Assembly (NCBI GenBank): GCA_021401465.1
Contig: JADDMT010000039.1
Location: 124,001-188,000 of the forward strand
Direction: 5' to 3'
Length of the DNA: 64,000 nt
Source: Teratosphaeria epicoccoides
Taxonomy: Eukaryota; Ascomycota; Dothideomycetes; Mycosphaerellales; Teratosphaeriaceae
Under the pieces are notes generated by a model that was not told the DNA's origin, ran no database searches, and was given only the letters and a program-made list of their open reading frames with translations. This document shows positions 20,000 through 29,744 of the stretch, in pieces; the stretch's first letter is position 1, and every line of letters begins with the position of its first letter. Position numbers and translations under genes: made by a program.

Positions 20000-21499
20000 T
20001 CACGCCTTTCCCTTGCGCACCTTCTTCTCAGCCTTCTTCAGCGCCCGGCCTTTCACACGCACCTTCTCTGTCAGCGCGAGTGCGCGCTCACGTGAGGCAG
20101 CCAGAGACGCCATGATCGTCTTCTTGCTGGGGATGGTTTGCGCGGCTTTGTTGTATATCGACACGGCAGAGTCGGCCACGACTTGTAAATCGCGAGACCA
20201 CGCGCGAGACAATGTGACGGCCAGGTCAGTCGCGGTCTTGCGGGCAACGGCCAGGTCCTTGTTCACAGTCTTGCTGATGTCTGTCGGTGGTAGCGTGCGG
20301 CGGCCGAAGTATGTCGGGAAGGTGTGGTTAGTCGACGGACTCTTGGTGGTCACGTGGATGTCGATGGCGCCGTACGCTTCTGCTGCTTCGAGGAAGATGG
20401 CGTAGACACCGTCGATCAGCTTGGAGGTGTTGGAAGCCAGTAGGTCGGTACGGCTGCCACGTGAGACTTGCACAGTCTGTGGTGACGGGTAGCGAGAGTA
20501 TCCAGAATGCCTTGGCAACGAGACGATGACTTGATTCCCTGACACCGTCTGATAGCGGGCACGGTCTTGGACCGCGTACGTCCTTTGACCGAAGAAGTCG
20601 ACCGAGGTGGCGGTAGGCATAGGAAGAAGATGCTCAAAGTTGACGATCCGGGAGACGTTGGTGTGGTCGCATGTGGTCGCGTGGTCGAGTGCGGACATCA
20701 GAGCTTCCCGACGCAGAGCGGTGTGTGCCACGGGATTGAGCTGGAAGAAGGGCAGGCCAGACAGGAGGGCCCAGATGAGAGGGAAGACGGCCATCATGGA
20801 GAGAAGGCGCAGGGCGGTGGGAAGCACGGCCCAGGCCTGCTGTGTGGGTGCAACAGACCACGTCTTCGCACTGGGCTTGCTGGTGGAGGGGAGAAGTGGC
20901 TTGGCGGGCCGAGTGAAGTCCGGCATGGTGGATTGGCGCGGCGTCTCCAGGTCGTCGTAGAGGAAACTGTCTTGGGCGATAGTCTGCTCGTCGTCGTGCG
21001 AAGACTCTGGGGTGTCGGTATGGCTCGAGCTCTGCAGCAGCTCCCCTACCTCGTCGACCACGATGCCATGAGGGAGGGAGCCCGACTCTCCATCACTCTC
21101 GACCCCATCGGTGGATGCCAAGCTCGCCGTGTCCTGGTCGTCGTTTGATATCTCGGAGAGGTCGTCGATCATGTCATACTGGCTGTCGGCGAGTGAGGCG
21201 GTCGACGCGGCGAGAGGGTCGGCCATGGTGGAACGCGCTCCCTGGGAGCTCAGGGCGGCGGGCGGAGTGTGGTGGTAATGACGATGACGATGGGGGAGGT
21301 GGTCGACGCTGCCGTCGGGGCTCAGGGTGGGGAAGGTGTAGTGCAGTCGGGGTTGCTGCTCCGCGTCAGCCTCGTCCATCGTAGCTGCTGTTTGTAGAGA
21401 TTCATCAGACGGAGCAGGAAGGTGCATGGGGACCTGCCAGTCTAGGTAGTTGGAAGCACGTCTGCCTGGGTGCCCCGCCTTGGCTTCCTCAGGCAGCAT
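20000..21499 (-). CDS. Uncharacterised single-pass membrane protein
   Basis: A single exon of 499 residues with no domain I can name. The first 210 residues are Ser/Asp/His-rich and probably disordered, with an acidic patch SQYDMIDDLSEISNDDQDTA. One transmembrane helix lies at about 223-252 (PTALRLLSMMAVFPLIWALL). The remaining 245 residues are soluble and end in a Lys/Arg-rich tail (GRALKKAEKKVRKGKA) predicted helical. The SQYDMIDDLSEIS segment resembles conserved hypothetical proteins of filamentous ascomycetes (memory, unverified). The ATG at 21499 is the first Met of the frame; later Met residues at 41 or 92 are possible starts. Topology and function are unknown. It shares strand with the next small gene and TUL1. 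Confidence 0.75.
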   Translation of the reverse strand: MLPEEAKAGHPGRRASNYLDWQVPMHLPAPSDESLQTAATMDEADAEQQPRLHYTFPTLSPDGSVDHLPHRHRHYHHTPPAALSSQGARSTMADPLAASTASLADSQYDMIDDLSEISNDDQDTASLASTDGVESDGESGSLPHGIVVDEVGELLQSSSHTDTPESSHDDEQTIAQDSFLYDDLETPRQSTMPDFTRPAKPLLPSTSKPSAKTWSVAPTQQAWAVLPTALRLLSMMAVFPLIWALLSGLPFFQLNPVAHTALRREALMSALDHATTCDHTNVSRIVNFEHLLPMPTATSVDFFGQRTYAVQDRARYQTVSGNQVIVSLPRHSGYSRYPSPQTVQVSRGSRTDLLASNTSKLIDGVYAIFLEAAEAYGAIDIHVTTKSPSTNHTFPTYFGRRTLPPTDISKTVNKDLAVARKTATDLAVTLSRAWSRDLQVVADSAVSIYNKAAQTIPSKKTIMASLAASRERALALTEKVRVKGRALKKAEKKVRKGKA

Positions 21500-21739
21500 T
21501 CACGGCGGCGAATAGTAGTTTTGATTGTTTGATTCGCATGCGACAATATCGATCGCGACACCTCAGGCTTGAACAGAGTCTCGGCCGCAGCAGCAGCACA
21601 TGTCCATGTAGGGTCAGGTATACAGGTAGGCAGTGAGAGGAGCGGTGTGGGAAGAGAGGTGCAACGCGTCTGCTCCGCTCCAGCTCAACCAACTTGAGGC
21701 GTCACGCTGACATGCCCCGCGTCTTGATAAGCTACGCTA

Positions 21740-22234
21740 TCAGCTGACGGACGCTAGGCTGCTCCCGCCACGCATGTGACCGAACGCCCCTTCCAATTCC
21801 ACACCCAAGCCCCCCATCTTCACCAACCCACCCGTACACCCCACCAAATCCCCCGCATCCCTCACATACCTCTCCTCCGCCTCAAGCAAACGGACCGCCT
21901 GCCCAACCCTCTGTATCGCGAAGTCCAATTGACCCGTCAACCCCATGTCTTCACAAGCTCCCCCCTCACTCTTCATCCCTGCCGCCTCCTGCACCGCCGT
22001 CTCCCACCTTTCTCTGCTCCACGACCCAGCCACAAACACCCACATCTCCTCGCACAGGAGCTGGTAATGCGGCCCGGCCTTCTCCAGTGCCGCCACGGCT
22101 TGCGCAAGCAGAAACAGAGAGGCCTGCAGAGCGTCGGGAGTCTCACCAGGATCGCTGTGGACCGGACTGTCCTCTCCCGAAAGAATCCCATGTCTGCTTC
22201 CGTCTTGTGCGAATGCAGAGGGCGAAGAGTGCAT
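21740..22234 (-). CDS. Hypothetical small helical protein
   Basis: A single-exon frame of 164 residues from the first true ATG at 22234; the frame extends upstream only through a TTG. The sequence has a plausible protein-like helix (TPDALQASLFLLAQAVAALE, then QLLCEEMWVFVAGSW) and a second amphipathic stretch (QLDFAIQRVGQAVRLLEAEE). The C-terminus is Gly-rich. It has no signal peptide and no known domain. The stop at 21740 lies about 240 bp upstream of the membrane protein start, and the start is about 315 bp downstream of TUL1, all on the minus strand. Coding status is supported only by composition and frame length. Confidence 0.5.
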   Translation of the reverse strand: MHSSPSAFAQDGSRHGILSGEDSPVHSDPGETPDALQASLFLLAQAVAALEKAGPHYQLLCEEMWVFVAGSWSRERWETAVQEAAGMKSEGGACEDMGLTGQLDFAIQRVGQAVRLLEAEERYVRDAGDLVGCTGGLVKMGGLGVELEGAFGHMRGGSSLASVS

Positions 22235-22548
22235 GTTGGTGATTGTACGTGCTTTGCAAAAGGTAGACAGCTTCGGTCCGGCTGTCGTGTGACCTTCACT
22301 GCTTACTTTGGGTGACCCAACGGGCAATTTGAGGATCTATGGTGTTTGCCACGGATGAAACACTCCTTATTCCGATCTGACAAACTCGCAAAGCCGATCG
22401 TCCAAGTCGCCTCTGCCACTACGGCTTGTTTGTCGGATTTTGAGGCTCAGCTCGAGCTCGACCATCATCCGCCAAAGGTTGCTGCGATGAACACAACGGA
22501 CCGGCACAAATCCATGAAAGTGCTCTTGAACCGGATCACTATTCTGTT
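22235..22548 (-). other. Intergenic region between TUL1 and the small gene
   Basis: About 314 bp. No gene or motif is supported; it should hold the TUL1 3' UTR and the promoter of the small hypothetical gene. Confidence 0.4.
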
Positions 22549-25191
22549 TCACAGCGCAGGCAATCCCTCCCGACAGATCGGACACTGCAATCGATACTTC
22601 ATCCATCCTTCCAGACACCCCGTGTGGAAGATATGCCGACACGGCGTGACCATATAACTTCTCCTCCCCAACAATCCTCCACCCAAGCCCGTCTCTCCAG
22701 CTCCCGATTGCCCAGCCTCCACAACCGGCACCTCCAGATCCTGCATACAGATCGCACAATCAAAGACTTTCTTTCCCTTTCCCTTCTCTTTCGCCTCTTT
22801 GAACGTCGACCCACGCCGCTCGAGAGAAGGAGATGCCGGCGCAGAAGCTGCAGAAGCCTCCGAAAACCCAATCGGCATCATAGCGCCTGCTTCTTCGTCT
22901 TCGCGCAGGACAGGGTGGTAATCATAAGCTTCCGGCACCCATGACTTCTTGACGAACCACCGAGGTCCGACCATTTCCTGGCTGACGAGCATACAAACTT
23001 GGATCCACATCCATCCAACCAGGATACCAAGAGCTACAAGGTCCCGAGTGGCGAATATGACATTGTGCGGGTACGTAAAGAAGTACACGAATGGCACGAG
23101 TCGCAGAGCGGATTGCCCGAGCACAAACTCCCATTCTAGCGCGTGCCGGCAGTTACGCCAGGCGTTGCGGTAAATTTGAGACCACCAGGGCGAGAAATAG
23201 AACAGCGCGAGCGTGACGAAGTAGCCTTTACGAAGGCTGGCTGGCCAGCTGATTGCGGAAGAGGTGATGAAGAGGACGATCAAGAGAAGGAGGTAGAATT
23301 TGATGTAGAGGGCGGTGAAGGTGGGCATGCGCGGCTCGACGTTGATGGGTCCGGTGGTTGGAATGTTGGTGATTGGAAGGCCAGGTTCGAGGGTGGGTTG
23401 TAGGCCGGCTTGGTCCGAGGGCATGAAGAAGACGGGCGTGGCGCCTGTGTCTGTCGGCGCTGCTGCTGTTTGCGGAACTGTGGTGGGTGGCAGAGAGCCG
23501 GGCATGGGCTGCTGAGGTTGCGCAGGCTGTTGCTCGGGGGTAGTCGGAGGAGCCGTCAGACCCGCTGGCGGCTGACTTCCTCCCTGTGTCTGGTCAGGCT
23601 GATTTGTAGTGGCGCCCGGCGGTCCACCAGCAGCAGCAGCCATCCGCGCCCGATTGACCTCGCGATCTGCCCTGATCCTCTGCAAAGCCGACCTCAACCT
23701 CTCTAGCCTCTGCCTTTCATTTTCAGCATCAGCTCTCGCCACTGCTTCACGCTCTGGAGCTTGAGTCGTCCAGATGTCGAGGATGAATCTCATTCCAAAG
23801 AAGCTGACGCTGATCAGCGCCAGGAACCCAGCAGTGCATAGATTTGCCCAGACAGCAGGAAGGAGTATTGAAAGCATGACGAAGCAGATAGCAGCAAAGC
23901 CATCTCCGAGACCCAGCAGTGCGATGGTGTAGTAGGAGATTCTGCTTCGCGTGGAAGGTGTGGACGCTTCGCGCATCTGGCGGACGAGGAGATACAGCTG
24001 AGCACCCATTGTCATGGCAAAGATGATCAGATGATGCCGGCTATTGCTGTAGAGAATCTCGGATTTCGACCCGGTCAAGTGCGTTCCCTCTTGCGGGACA
24101 TGGTCGGGTTCGCCTTTGGACTCCACGACGTAGCCGCAATCAGGCGAGAAGGCCAGAAAGGAGAAACGAAGCTCCGGCACCGCAGGTAGTATGACACCGG
24201 ACGGGGAGCGAAGTTCGTTCTCCAATGCAGAAAGGAAGGGTGCACTCGGAGCTGTGACCGAGAAACCTGCAGGTGGAAGCTGTTGCATGTAGACAATGAG
24301 CTCGCAGTGGAGTTGCTCGACGGCTGGCTCATTCGGACCAGTGGTGACTGACCAGGGGTTGAGGTACTCGATATCGCCATCCTTCTGCAGTTGTATCGTC
24401 CGGCCGATCGACTCGTTCAGCAATATACGTGAAGCATTGAAAGTGTGCTTCGACAGTGCCATATGAGGCAGTGCGAAGATGCCGGCGAACTTCTCACTCG
24501 TTGTTGTCATGATGATTTGTCCAATGTCCATGAAGTATATCCCATAGACCTGCACGTCGACTTCGTCATCACCGTGCGCAATACTTAACTCGGCACTAAT
24601 TCCCGTGACGTTGGCCCCCATGTCACCGGTACTTCTGTACTGATTCTGCGGGCGTGCACGAAGACGCACACTCAAGTCGCCCTCATGGCTGGTGACATTG
24701 CCATCAAATTGTCTTTCGACACTCCGACCCAATGCACCGGCGGTGGCATAGCTCGACGTGTTGACATGAGGCCGTGGTAGTGTCTCCTCCAGCTTCGACC
24801 GTGCCCACTTGCCACGCACAAACCCCGTGACATTCTTCCACAACGGCAGGCTCACAGTCGGCCCTTCCTCCAGAGCTGCCGTCCCTTCCTCGCCCACGGC
24901 ATGGACCAACCGCTGCCCCGCCTTCTCCTTCACCGCCCCCAGTCCACCCCACGCAAACCCGCTCTCCGGCTCCAGCCCCGTCAAATTCAACCAAGACCCA
25001 TCATTTCTGCCGACATCTCCGTACGACGAGTTTTGCAGGACAGAGAGATGGTACTGCTCCTGTACTATCGCATCCTGGATCGTGGGGCGGTTCTCGAATG
25101 CCGCATTCTGTGGCCGGAGGGGTCCGTTGCTGGTGAAGATGATGAAGCTGATGATCAGCAGCGGGATGATGTTACTGCGCCGGTCGGCCAT
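22549..25191 (-). CDS. TUL1: Dsc E3 ligase complex subunit 1 / Tul1, RING-H2 membrane protein
   Basis: A single exon of 880 residues from the ATG at 25191 (MADRRSNIIPLLIISFIIFT, a signal/anchor segment). A large lumenal N-terminal part with many N-glycosylation sequons (NSS, NLT, NVT, NTS) is followed by a cluster of membrane helices. Between them lies a Pro/Gln/Thr-rich loop with APTPTP-like low complexity. A C-terminal RING-H2 closes the protein: CAIC, then CRHIFHTGC and CPIC. This layout is that of Tul1 of S. cerevisiae and Dsc1 of S. pombe and Aspergillus, the catalytic subunit of the Golgi/endosomal Dsc ubiquitin ligase. That ligase degrades mislocalised membrane proteins and, in many fungi, activates the sterol regulator SrbA/Sre1. 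It shares a 190-bp divergent promoter with GPI2. Confidence 0.92.
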   Translation of the reverse strand: MADRRSNIIPLLIISFIIFTSNGPLRPQNAAFENRPTIQDAIVQEQYHLSVLQNSSYGDVGRNDGSWLNLTGLEPESGFAWGGLGAVKEKAGQRLVHAVGEEGTAALEEGPTVSLPLWKNVTGFVRGKWARSKLEETLPRPHVNTSSYATAGALGRSVERQFDGNVTSHEGDLSVRLRARPQNQYRSTGDMGANVTGISAELSIAHGDDEVDVQVYGIYFMDIGQIIMTTTSEKFAGIFALPHMALSKHTFNASRILLNESIGRTIQLQKDGDIEYLNPWSVTTGPNEPAVEQLHCELIVYMQQLPPAGFSVTAPSAPFLSALENELRSPSGVILPAVPELRFSFLAFSPDCGYVVESKGEPDHVPQEGTHLTGSKSEILYSNSRHHLIIFAMTMGAQLYLLVRQMREASTPSTRSRISYYTIALLGLGDGFAAICFVMLSILLPAVWANLCTAGFLALISVSFFGMRFILDIWTTQAPEREAVARADAENERQRLERLRSALQRIRADREVNRARMAAAAGGPPGATTNQPDQTQGGSQPPAGLTAPPTTPEQQPAQPQQPMPGSLPPTTVPQTAAAPTDTGATPVFFMPSDQAGLQPTLEPGLPITNIPTTGPINVEPRMPTFTALYIKFYLLLLIVLFITSSAISWPASLRKGYFVTLALFYFSPWWSQIYRNAWRNCRHALEWEFVLGQSALRLVPFVYFFTYPHNVIFATRDLVALGILVGWMWIQVCMLVSQEMVGPRWFVKKSWVPEAYDYHPVLREDEEAGAMMPIGFSEASAASAPASPSLERRGSTFKEAKEKGKGKKVFDCAICMQDLEVPVVEAGQSGAGETGLGGGLLGRRSYMVTPCRHIFHTGCLEGWMKYRLQCPICREGLPAL

Positions 25192-25361
25192 CCATCTCAC
25201 AGTCGCAGCAGAGCGGCGGAATTCGCTACCTCTATGTGCATGTGCAATCGCGACTCGATCGACATGGTCGGTGGAACATTCTTCCGATGCCGAGCAACGC
25301 GTTCACTCCACACACGAGATCTTCCAAATCCCACTACTCCGCCCCTGACAACACAGAGACA

Positions 25362-25400
25362 ATGTCGGGCTCGAGCAGTCAATGTCCGGGTATGATGTGA
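25362..25400 (+). promoter_or_regulatory. Upstream ORF overlapping the GPI2 start codon
   Basis: An ATG at 25362 opens a 12-codon frame ending in TGA at 25398-25400. It overlaps the GPI2 start (25382) in a different frame. Both begin with Met-Ser-Gly, so a local duplication or an indel is possible. If the mRNA starts upstream of 25362, scanning ribosomes would meet this ATG first, which would reduce GPI2 translation. Confidence 0.5.
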
Positions 25401-26830
25401 AGAGCACAGCGCAGTCATCGCGCCAAAGCTCCCTCGCACCCAGCACTTTGTACACCAATGGCTCCTTCCTCCGCCCCGAGGATGCCATCTACTCTCCGCC
25501 TCGGCGCCCCAACACCGACACCACCACATTAGTCACCAACGGCATCGTCCACAAATCGCGACGAGAGAAGCAGCGAGACCCGAGCCGGAGCCGGAGCCGG
25601 AGCCGTAGACGAAAAGGCACGTGGAAGAAGCTGCTCTGGGTAAAGCAATCGTACCCAGATAATTACACTGACGAGGAGACATTTCTGGATCATCTGCAAC
25701 GGAATCCTCGCATCAGGCCTTATGAGTTCTGGCTGCTGGTAGCAGACAGTACCATCATTGTGCAACATGTCTGCTCAGTCGTCATCTTCATCTGCTGCTT
25801 CACGGCCATCTTCCAGGAGCGGGTCAGCCCGCAAACCGTCGTAGGCTGGGCGACAATGGGCACGGTCGCAGGGTGGGTGCTCAGAGACTTCTGGCAGAGC
25901 AGAGATGTGGCTGGAGACCACACTTTGGGAGATGATGGAGTGCTTGGCGAGCAAGAGGAGAGCTCGTCAACGTCAAGCGTTTCTGCAGCCGGTTCGACGG
26001 CCGCCTCAGCTGGGCCTGCCGACTTTGGCGCACCGTTCAAGGAGCAATCGACTCCCATGCATATTGCGACGCCGCCGCCTTCGAGGTCTCACTCGAGGGC
26101 GGCCAGCAGCACTTCCGCTACAGGCAACTCGTCAATTGCAGCTATGACCAATGCTGAGATCTCAGCTCTGACAAGCACGGGCACTCCAGCGGCAGCCAGC
26201 CACTTGCCAGTCCATTCCGGAAAGACGTCGCCGTTCAGTCCAAGGATGCAGGAGCGGCTTGCCACGGCGAAGTCGGCCGTTTTGATCTACTGCAGTCTGC
26301 TAGGTCTGTCACCAATTCTGAAATCCTTGACAATGTCGACCTCTTCCGACAGCATCTGGGCCCTCAGCTCCTGGCTCATCATCCTCAATGTCTTCACATT
26401 CGACTACGGCGCCGGGCCCGAAGCCAAATTTCCAGCCTCGCTTTCCACTAACGCTGCACTCATGGCATCGACCGTCCTTGCCTCTCGCCTCCCAACCACG
26501 ACCCACGTCTTCTCCCTGACACTGTTCTCCATCGAAGTATTCGGCCTCTTTCCCGTCTTCAGGCGTCATCTACGGCATCACTCATGGACGGGTCACATCT
26601 GGCTGACTTGCTTCCTCGTCGTCTTCTCCTCTGGCGGCCTGAGCATGATAATAACTGGAGGCGGCTACGTGATGGGTGTCGTTGGAGTAGTGCTCGGCAG
26701 CATCGTCACGTGTCTGAGTATGGGCATGACGAGCTGGTGGCTGATTGGTTTGCAAAGGTACAAAAATGAGATCCACGGGCCTTGGGATCCTGCTAGGCCT
26801 ATCATCAGAGGACGGGGTGGCTGGGATTGA
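25382..26830 (+). CDS. GPI2: GPI-GlcNAc transferase subunit GPI2 (PIG-C)
   Basis: A single exon of 482 residues. An N-terminal RS-rich low-complexity tail (RDPSRSRSRSRRRKG, from a 6-bp DNA repeat) leads into the PIG-C signature: WKKLLWVKQSYPDNYTDEET and RIRPYEFWLLVADSTIIVQH. Several transmembrane helices follow, a Ser/Thr-rich insert separates the first two from the rest, and the C-terminus ends LQRYKNEIHGPWDPARPI, typical of the family. GPI2 is part of the ER complex that adds GlcNAc to phosphatidylinositol, the first step of GPI-anchor synthesis needed for many wall proteins. A short upstream ORF overlaps the chosen start. The gene is divergent from TUL1. Confidence 0.94.
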   Translation: MSGYDVKSTAQSSRQSSLAPSTLYTNGSFLRPEDAIYSPPRRPNTDTTTLVTNGIVHKSRREKQRDPSRSRSRSRRRKGTWKKLLWVKQSYPDNYTDEETFLDHLQRNPRIRPYEFWLLVADSTIIVQHVCSVVIFICCFTAIFQERVSPQTVVGWATMGTVAGWVLRDFWQSRDVAGDHTLGDDGVLGEQEESSSTSSVSAAGSTAASAGPADFGAPFKEQSTPMHIATPPPSRSHSRAASSTSATGNSSIAAMTNAEISALTSTGTPAAASHLPVHSGKTSPFSPRMQERLATAKSAVLIYCSLLGLSPILKSLTMSTSSDSIWALSSWLIILNVFTFDYGAGPEAKFPASLSTNAALMASTVLASRLPTTTHVFSLTLFSIEVFGLFPVFRRHLRHHSWTGHIWLTCFLVVFSSGGLSMIITGGGYVMGVVGVVLGSIVTCLSMGMTSWWLIGLQRYKNEIHGPWDPARPIIRGRGGWD

Positions 26831-27851
26831 TTCTGGTAGCTCACTGTATCTGAGGTCGCGGGGCGCGGAAGTCATGTTCCATGCAGTGTGTCGACGATAC
26901 TTCAAGAACGTGAATCCGTATACCGCGACAGAGCTACAGGCATCAGACTGCTTACAGGCCGATTGGAAGCCTACACTCCAGACGACTGTGCTCAGCGGAA
27001 TTACCGCATTTTGTGCATCAGGATCGTTCACATCTATGAAGCCACCATGGCCTTCAGAATCCGCCACAGACTCATTGCCCGCCTGCAAAGCATTTCCTGC
27101 TTCAAGCTGGTCATTGGCCACCAACCATGAGTCTCATGGTTACAATGCCTCCACTTGACATTCGCGCCACTTCGCTGTACCTTACTGGCATCTCCAACAC
27201 CCCGTCACGCAAGGGACCAGAACCACTCATCAAGATTCTCGCTGGTGGCCGATTCTTCAAATACTTATTCAGCTGCAGCCCAAGAGTGATATAGTAGAAT
27301 GGTGTCGTCACGCCTCGAGATGCATAATGGTCCATGGATCTGAACATATCTTTGCGCTCGACATGCAATCCCGAATTGTCTTCGTTGGCGGCGGGCGTGT
27401 CACAAAGTTTCTGAACCACACCACGCTGGGCGCCATCCGTCTCAACATCTATACACTGTCAAAATCATCTCATCCCCTGCATTCGGGTACTGAGTGTTCC
27501 AAAAGTGCGAGTGGTGTATCCTGCGGAATCACTGACATTTGTCTCCGATCCCTACTCTTTGCGCTTTGAGGCTTCTGGGTCCCTCTCACGATGTGGGGCG
27601 CGGCGGTGTGGGTTTGCTTCGCTCTGCGAAGTCCCCGTGGAAACACCGATGGAAATGTCCACGGGGCCGAACGGGAGAAAGAAACCAAGTCTTCAGGACT
27701 GAAGCCCAGAAAGACAAGTCGATCAGGTCTCACCTTCCTCGTTTACTGTCGAAACTTCATAAGACAGAGTGCTACCCCCGCCCCCGGGGAACATCCTCTC
27801 CATTTGTATCTCCACGCAGGCCACCACTCGGTCAGACCCAACGAGAAAGAA
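26831..27851. other. Intergenic region
   Basis: About 1 kb with no supported gene. Short open frames on both strands lack domain or splice support. It ends in the promoter of the first small secreted protein. Confidence 0.4.
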
Positions 27852-28224
27852 ATGAGGACGACCACCATTCTCTCCGGGCTCCTGGCCATGGCGCCTCTAT
27901 CCGTCGCCACAGCAGACTGTTCGTTATGGGCTTTTGGTAGCCCTGATTGCAACGGAGCTTTCTCCTACAAATGGACCGTTCGTCAAGCACTCTTCATGTG
28001 ACTCGTTGGTCCACTGTCAGCTAATCACGCAGCTTCTCTAGTGCAAACAGACGGATGACGATCTGTATCTGACACTTGGCCCTGCGAATAATTCTTGCCG
28101 CTATCTAGATTCAAGCGCCTCTCCTAAATACAGGAAGTGGTACTGTGTAAGTCCTGCTCCCGTCGCACTTTAGCTAGGATCAGGGCGAGCCTGCTGATGT
28201 TCATGGTTGCAGTGCAAATACTAG
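27852..28224 (+). CDS. Small cysteine-rich secreted protein (candidate effector), 3 exons
   Basis: Exons 27852-27977, 28042-28146 and 28213-28224 encode 80 residues. A signal peptide (about 1-21, MRTTTILSGLLAMAPLSVAT) precedes a 59-residue mature part with six Cys at 23, 33, 43, 61, 77 and 78, an even number suited to three disulfides. Motifs include CSLWAFGSPDC and a closing WYCCKY. Intron 1 has a weak GTTCGT donor but a GCTAAT branch and TAG acceptor; intron 2 is canonical GTAAGT..GCAG. Both are phase 0, and the alternative splice choices I tried gave early stops. The last exon codes only for Cys-Lys-Tyr. No known fold is recognised. Small, secreted and Cys-rich is the profile of apoplastic effectors or antimicrobial peptides; this is inference. 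Confidence 0.68.
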
Positions 28225-28440
28225 CCTCAAGGAGGAGCCCGGGCTTCCTGCGAAGCCTCGCCGAACGTCGACGGGGACGGCGGAGGCTGCCACCTTGGAT
28301 CTCCACAAAGCAAAGCAAAGTGTCCGTGTGACGTGAACAGTCAGTGTTTACCTGAATGTCCAGAAAGCACTCTTACGACACAGTCACTTCTCTCCTCCGC
28401 AGCCGAAAGCGTCATGCGTCCTCAATCTTGAAGCTTCCAT

Positions 28441-29744
28441 CTAATGCTGCTTGGCAACACCGATCTGGTTCTCGCCCAGATCAAACACAACGAAGAAATT
28501 CCTCATGAAAGCATCGCCAAAAATGCTGCCTGGCAGACCCGTATTTGTCTGGATGGCACCGACGCAGTGCACGCCATCGCCTAGAGGCTCATCGTTCAGA
28601 GCACTAGCAGGGACAGTGAAAGCCTGACCGCCGATATTGACGGAGAAGTCTGGGACGGTGTTGTCATTGCAGTTGAAGACGTGCAGGCCCTTCGCCGTTC
28701 TGGCGGAAGCAATCTGGCTGTAGAATGCGGATACGATGTCAGAGGGCAGGTACCACAGCGAAGTGCCGGTGTCCATGATGGAGTAGCCCACGTTCCCGCC
28801 CTGGATGCCGTTGATAGACCAGGCGCCGGCGGTGAAGTCCCAGTACGAGGGACTCTGCTGCAGGACGTCGACGTAGCTGAGGGCGCCCGTGTACTTGGAT
28901 TCGTCGATATAGCCGAAGTCGTAGCTCCCCCCACTATACTGGAGATCGGCGGTGAAGAGCGGCTGCTTCGCGGTGTCCTGGAAGTTGCCGAAGAAGGTCT
29001 GGCATTGGCTGCTGCTCCCCTGGCAGGTATTTCCGCTCTCGTAGCCCAGACCCAGAAGACCATCGCTCGCGCCGCTCTGGAATTGAGAGGAGACGCTGGT
29101 CGCGGCCTCGACGGCTTGGCTGGTCACTGTGGCGCCGCCGACAATCACCGTGTCTGCGAAGACGATGCCGGACGAGGAGGAGCCGTCGCCGTATTTGATC
29201 TCCCAGGTCTCGCCGAACTCGCGAAATCCGGAGCTGACGTCGTAGAGATTGTGGCCTTGGCTCTGGGAGCTTGGGCTCAGGGTGGAGAATACCCAGCTGT
29301 ACGAGGCGTCAGCTGGACGGGAGTGCTAATGACGGTCATGGTTGACGAACAGGTCGGAGCTTCCTGTGTCAAAGTCCAGGTTCAGCTGGTTGTTGCCGAC
29401 GGTCACTTGGCAGATGTACTCTGAGTCGTACGGCTGGGTTTGGAGTGAAACCTGCAACATTTCGTTAGACCCTGCTAGGTATGTTTGCTATTCTTCGAGG
29501 CTTCTGGACTCGTGTTGTCCAGTCCCGAACTCACCGAGCCAGCATCGCCACCGCTGACAGCGGTCTGGACTTTGTCTGGTGCCTCAGTCTTGTACTTCTG
29601 GAACACCTTATAATGCTTGGCGGCGGGCTCATTGACAGCACTCGTCCGTACACGAGGAACGCTGAAGTCCTTCGCACTCCTCGGCGCTGCGAGCGCAGGA
29701 AGCGCAGAAGCCAGGAGAGCGACGGCGAGGCAGTTGAACGGCAT
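28441..29744 (-). CDS. Secreted aspartic endopeptidase (aspergillopepsin-like, A1 family), 3 exons
   Basis: Exons on the minus strand are 29744-29535, 29451-29351 and 29296-28441 (1167 nt, 388 residues). A signal peptide (MPFNCLAVALLASALPALAA) and a basic propeptide up to about residue 70 precede the mature enzyme. The two catalytic motifs are present: FDTGSSDLWVF, reconstituted across intron 2, and MDTGTSLWY. A flap-like WEIKYGDGSSSSG and a C-terminal GSIFGDAFMRNFFVVFDLG complete the pepsin fold. It should digest proteins outside the cell at acidic pH. Intron 2 uses a GTTCGT donor, the same unusual donor as the neighbouring secreted-protein gene. A TATAAAAA box lies about 75 bp upstream of the start. 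It converges with the small secreted protein gene. Confidence 0.93.
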
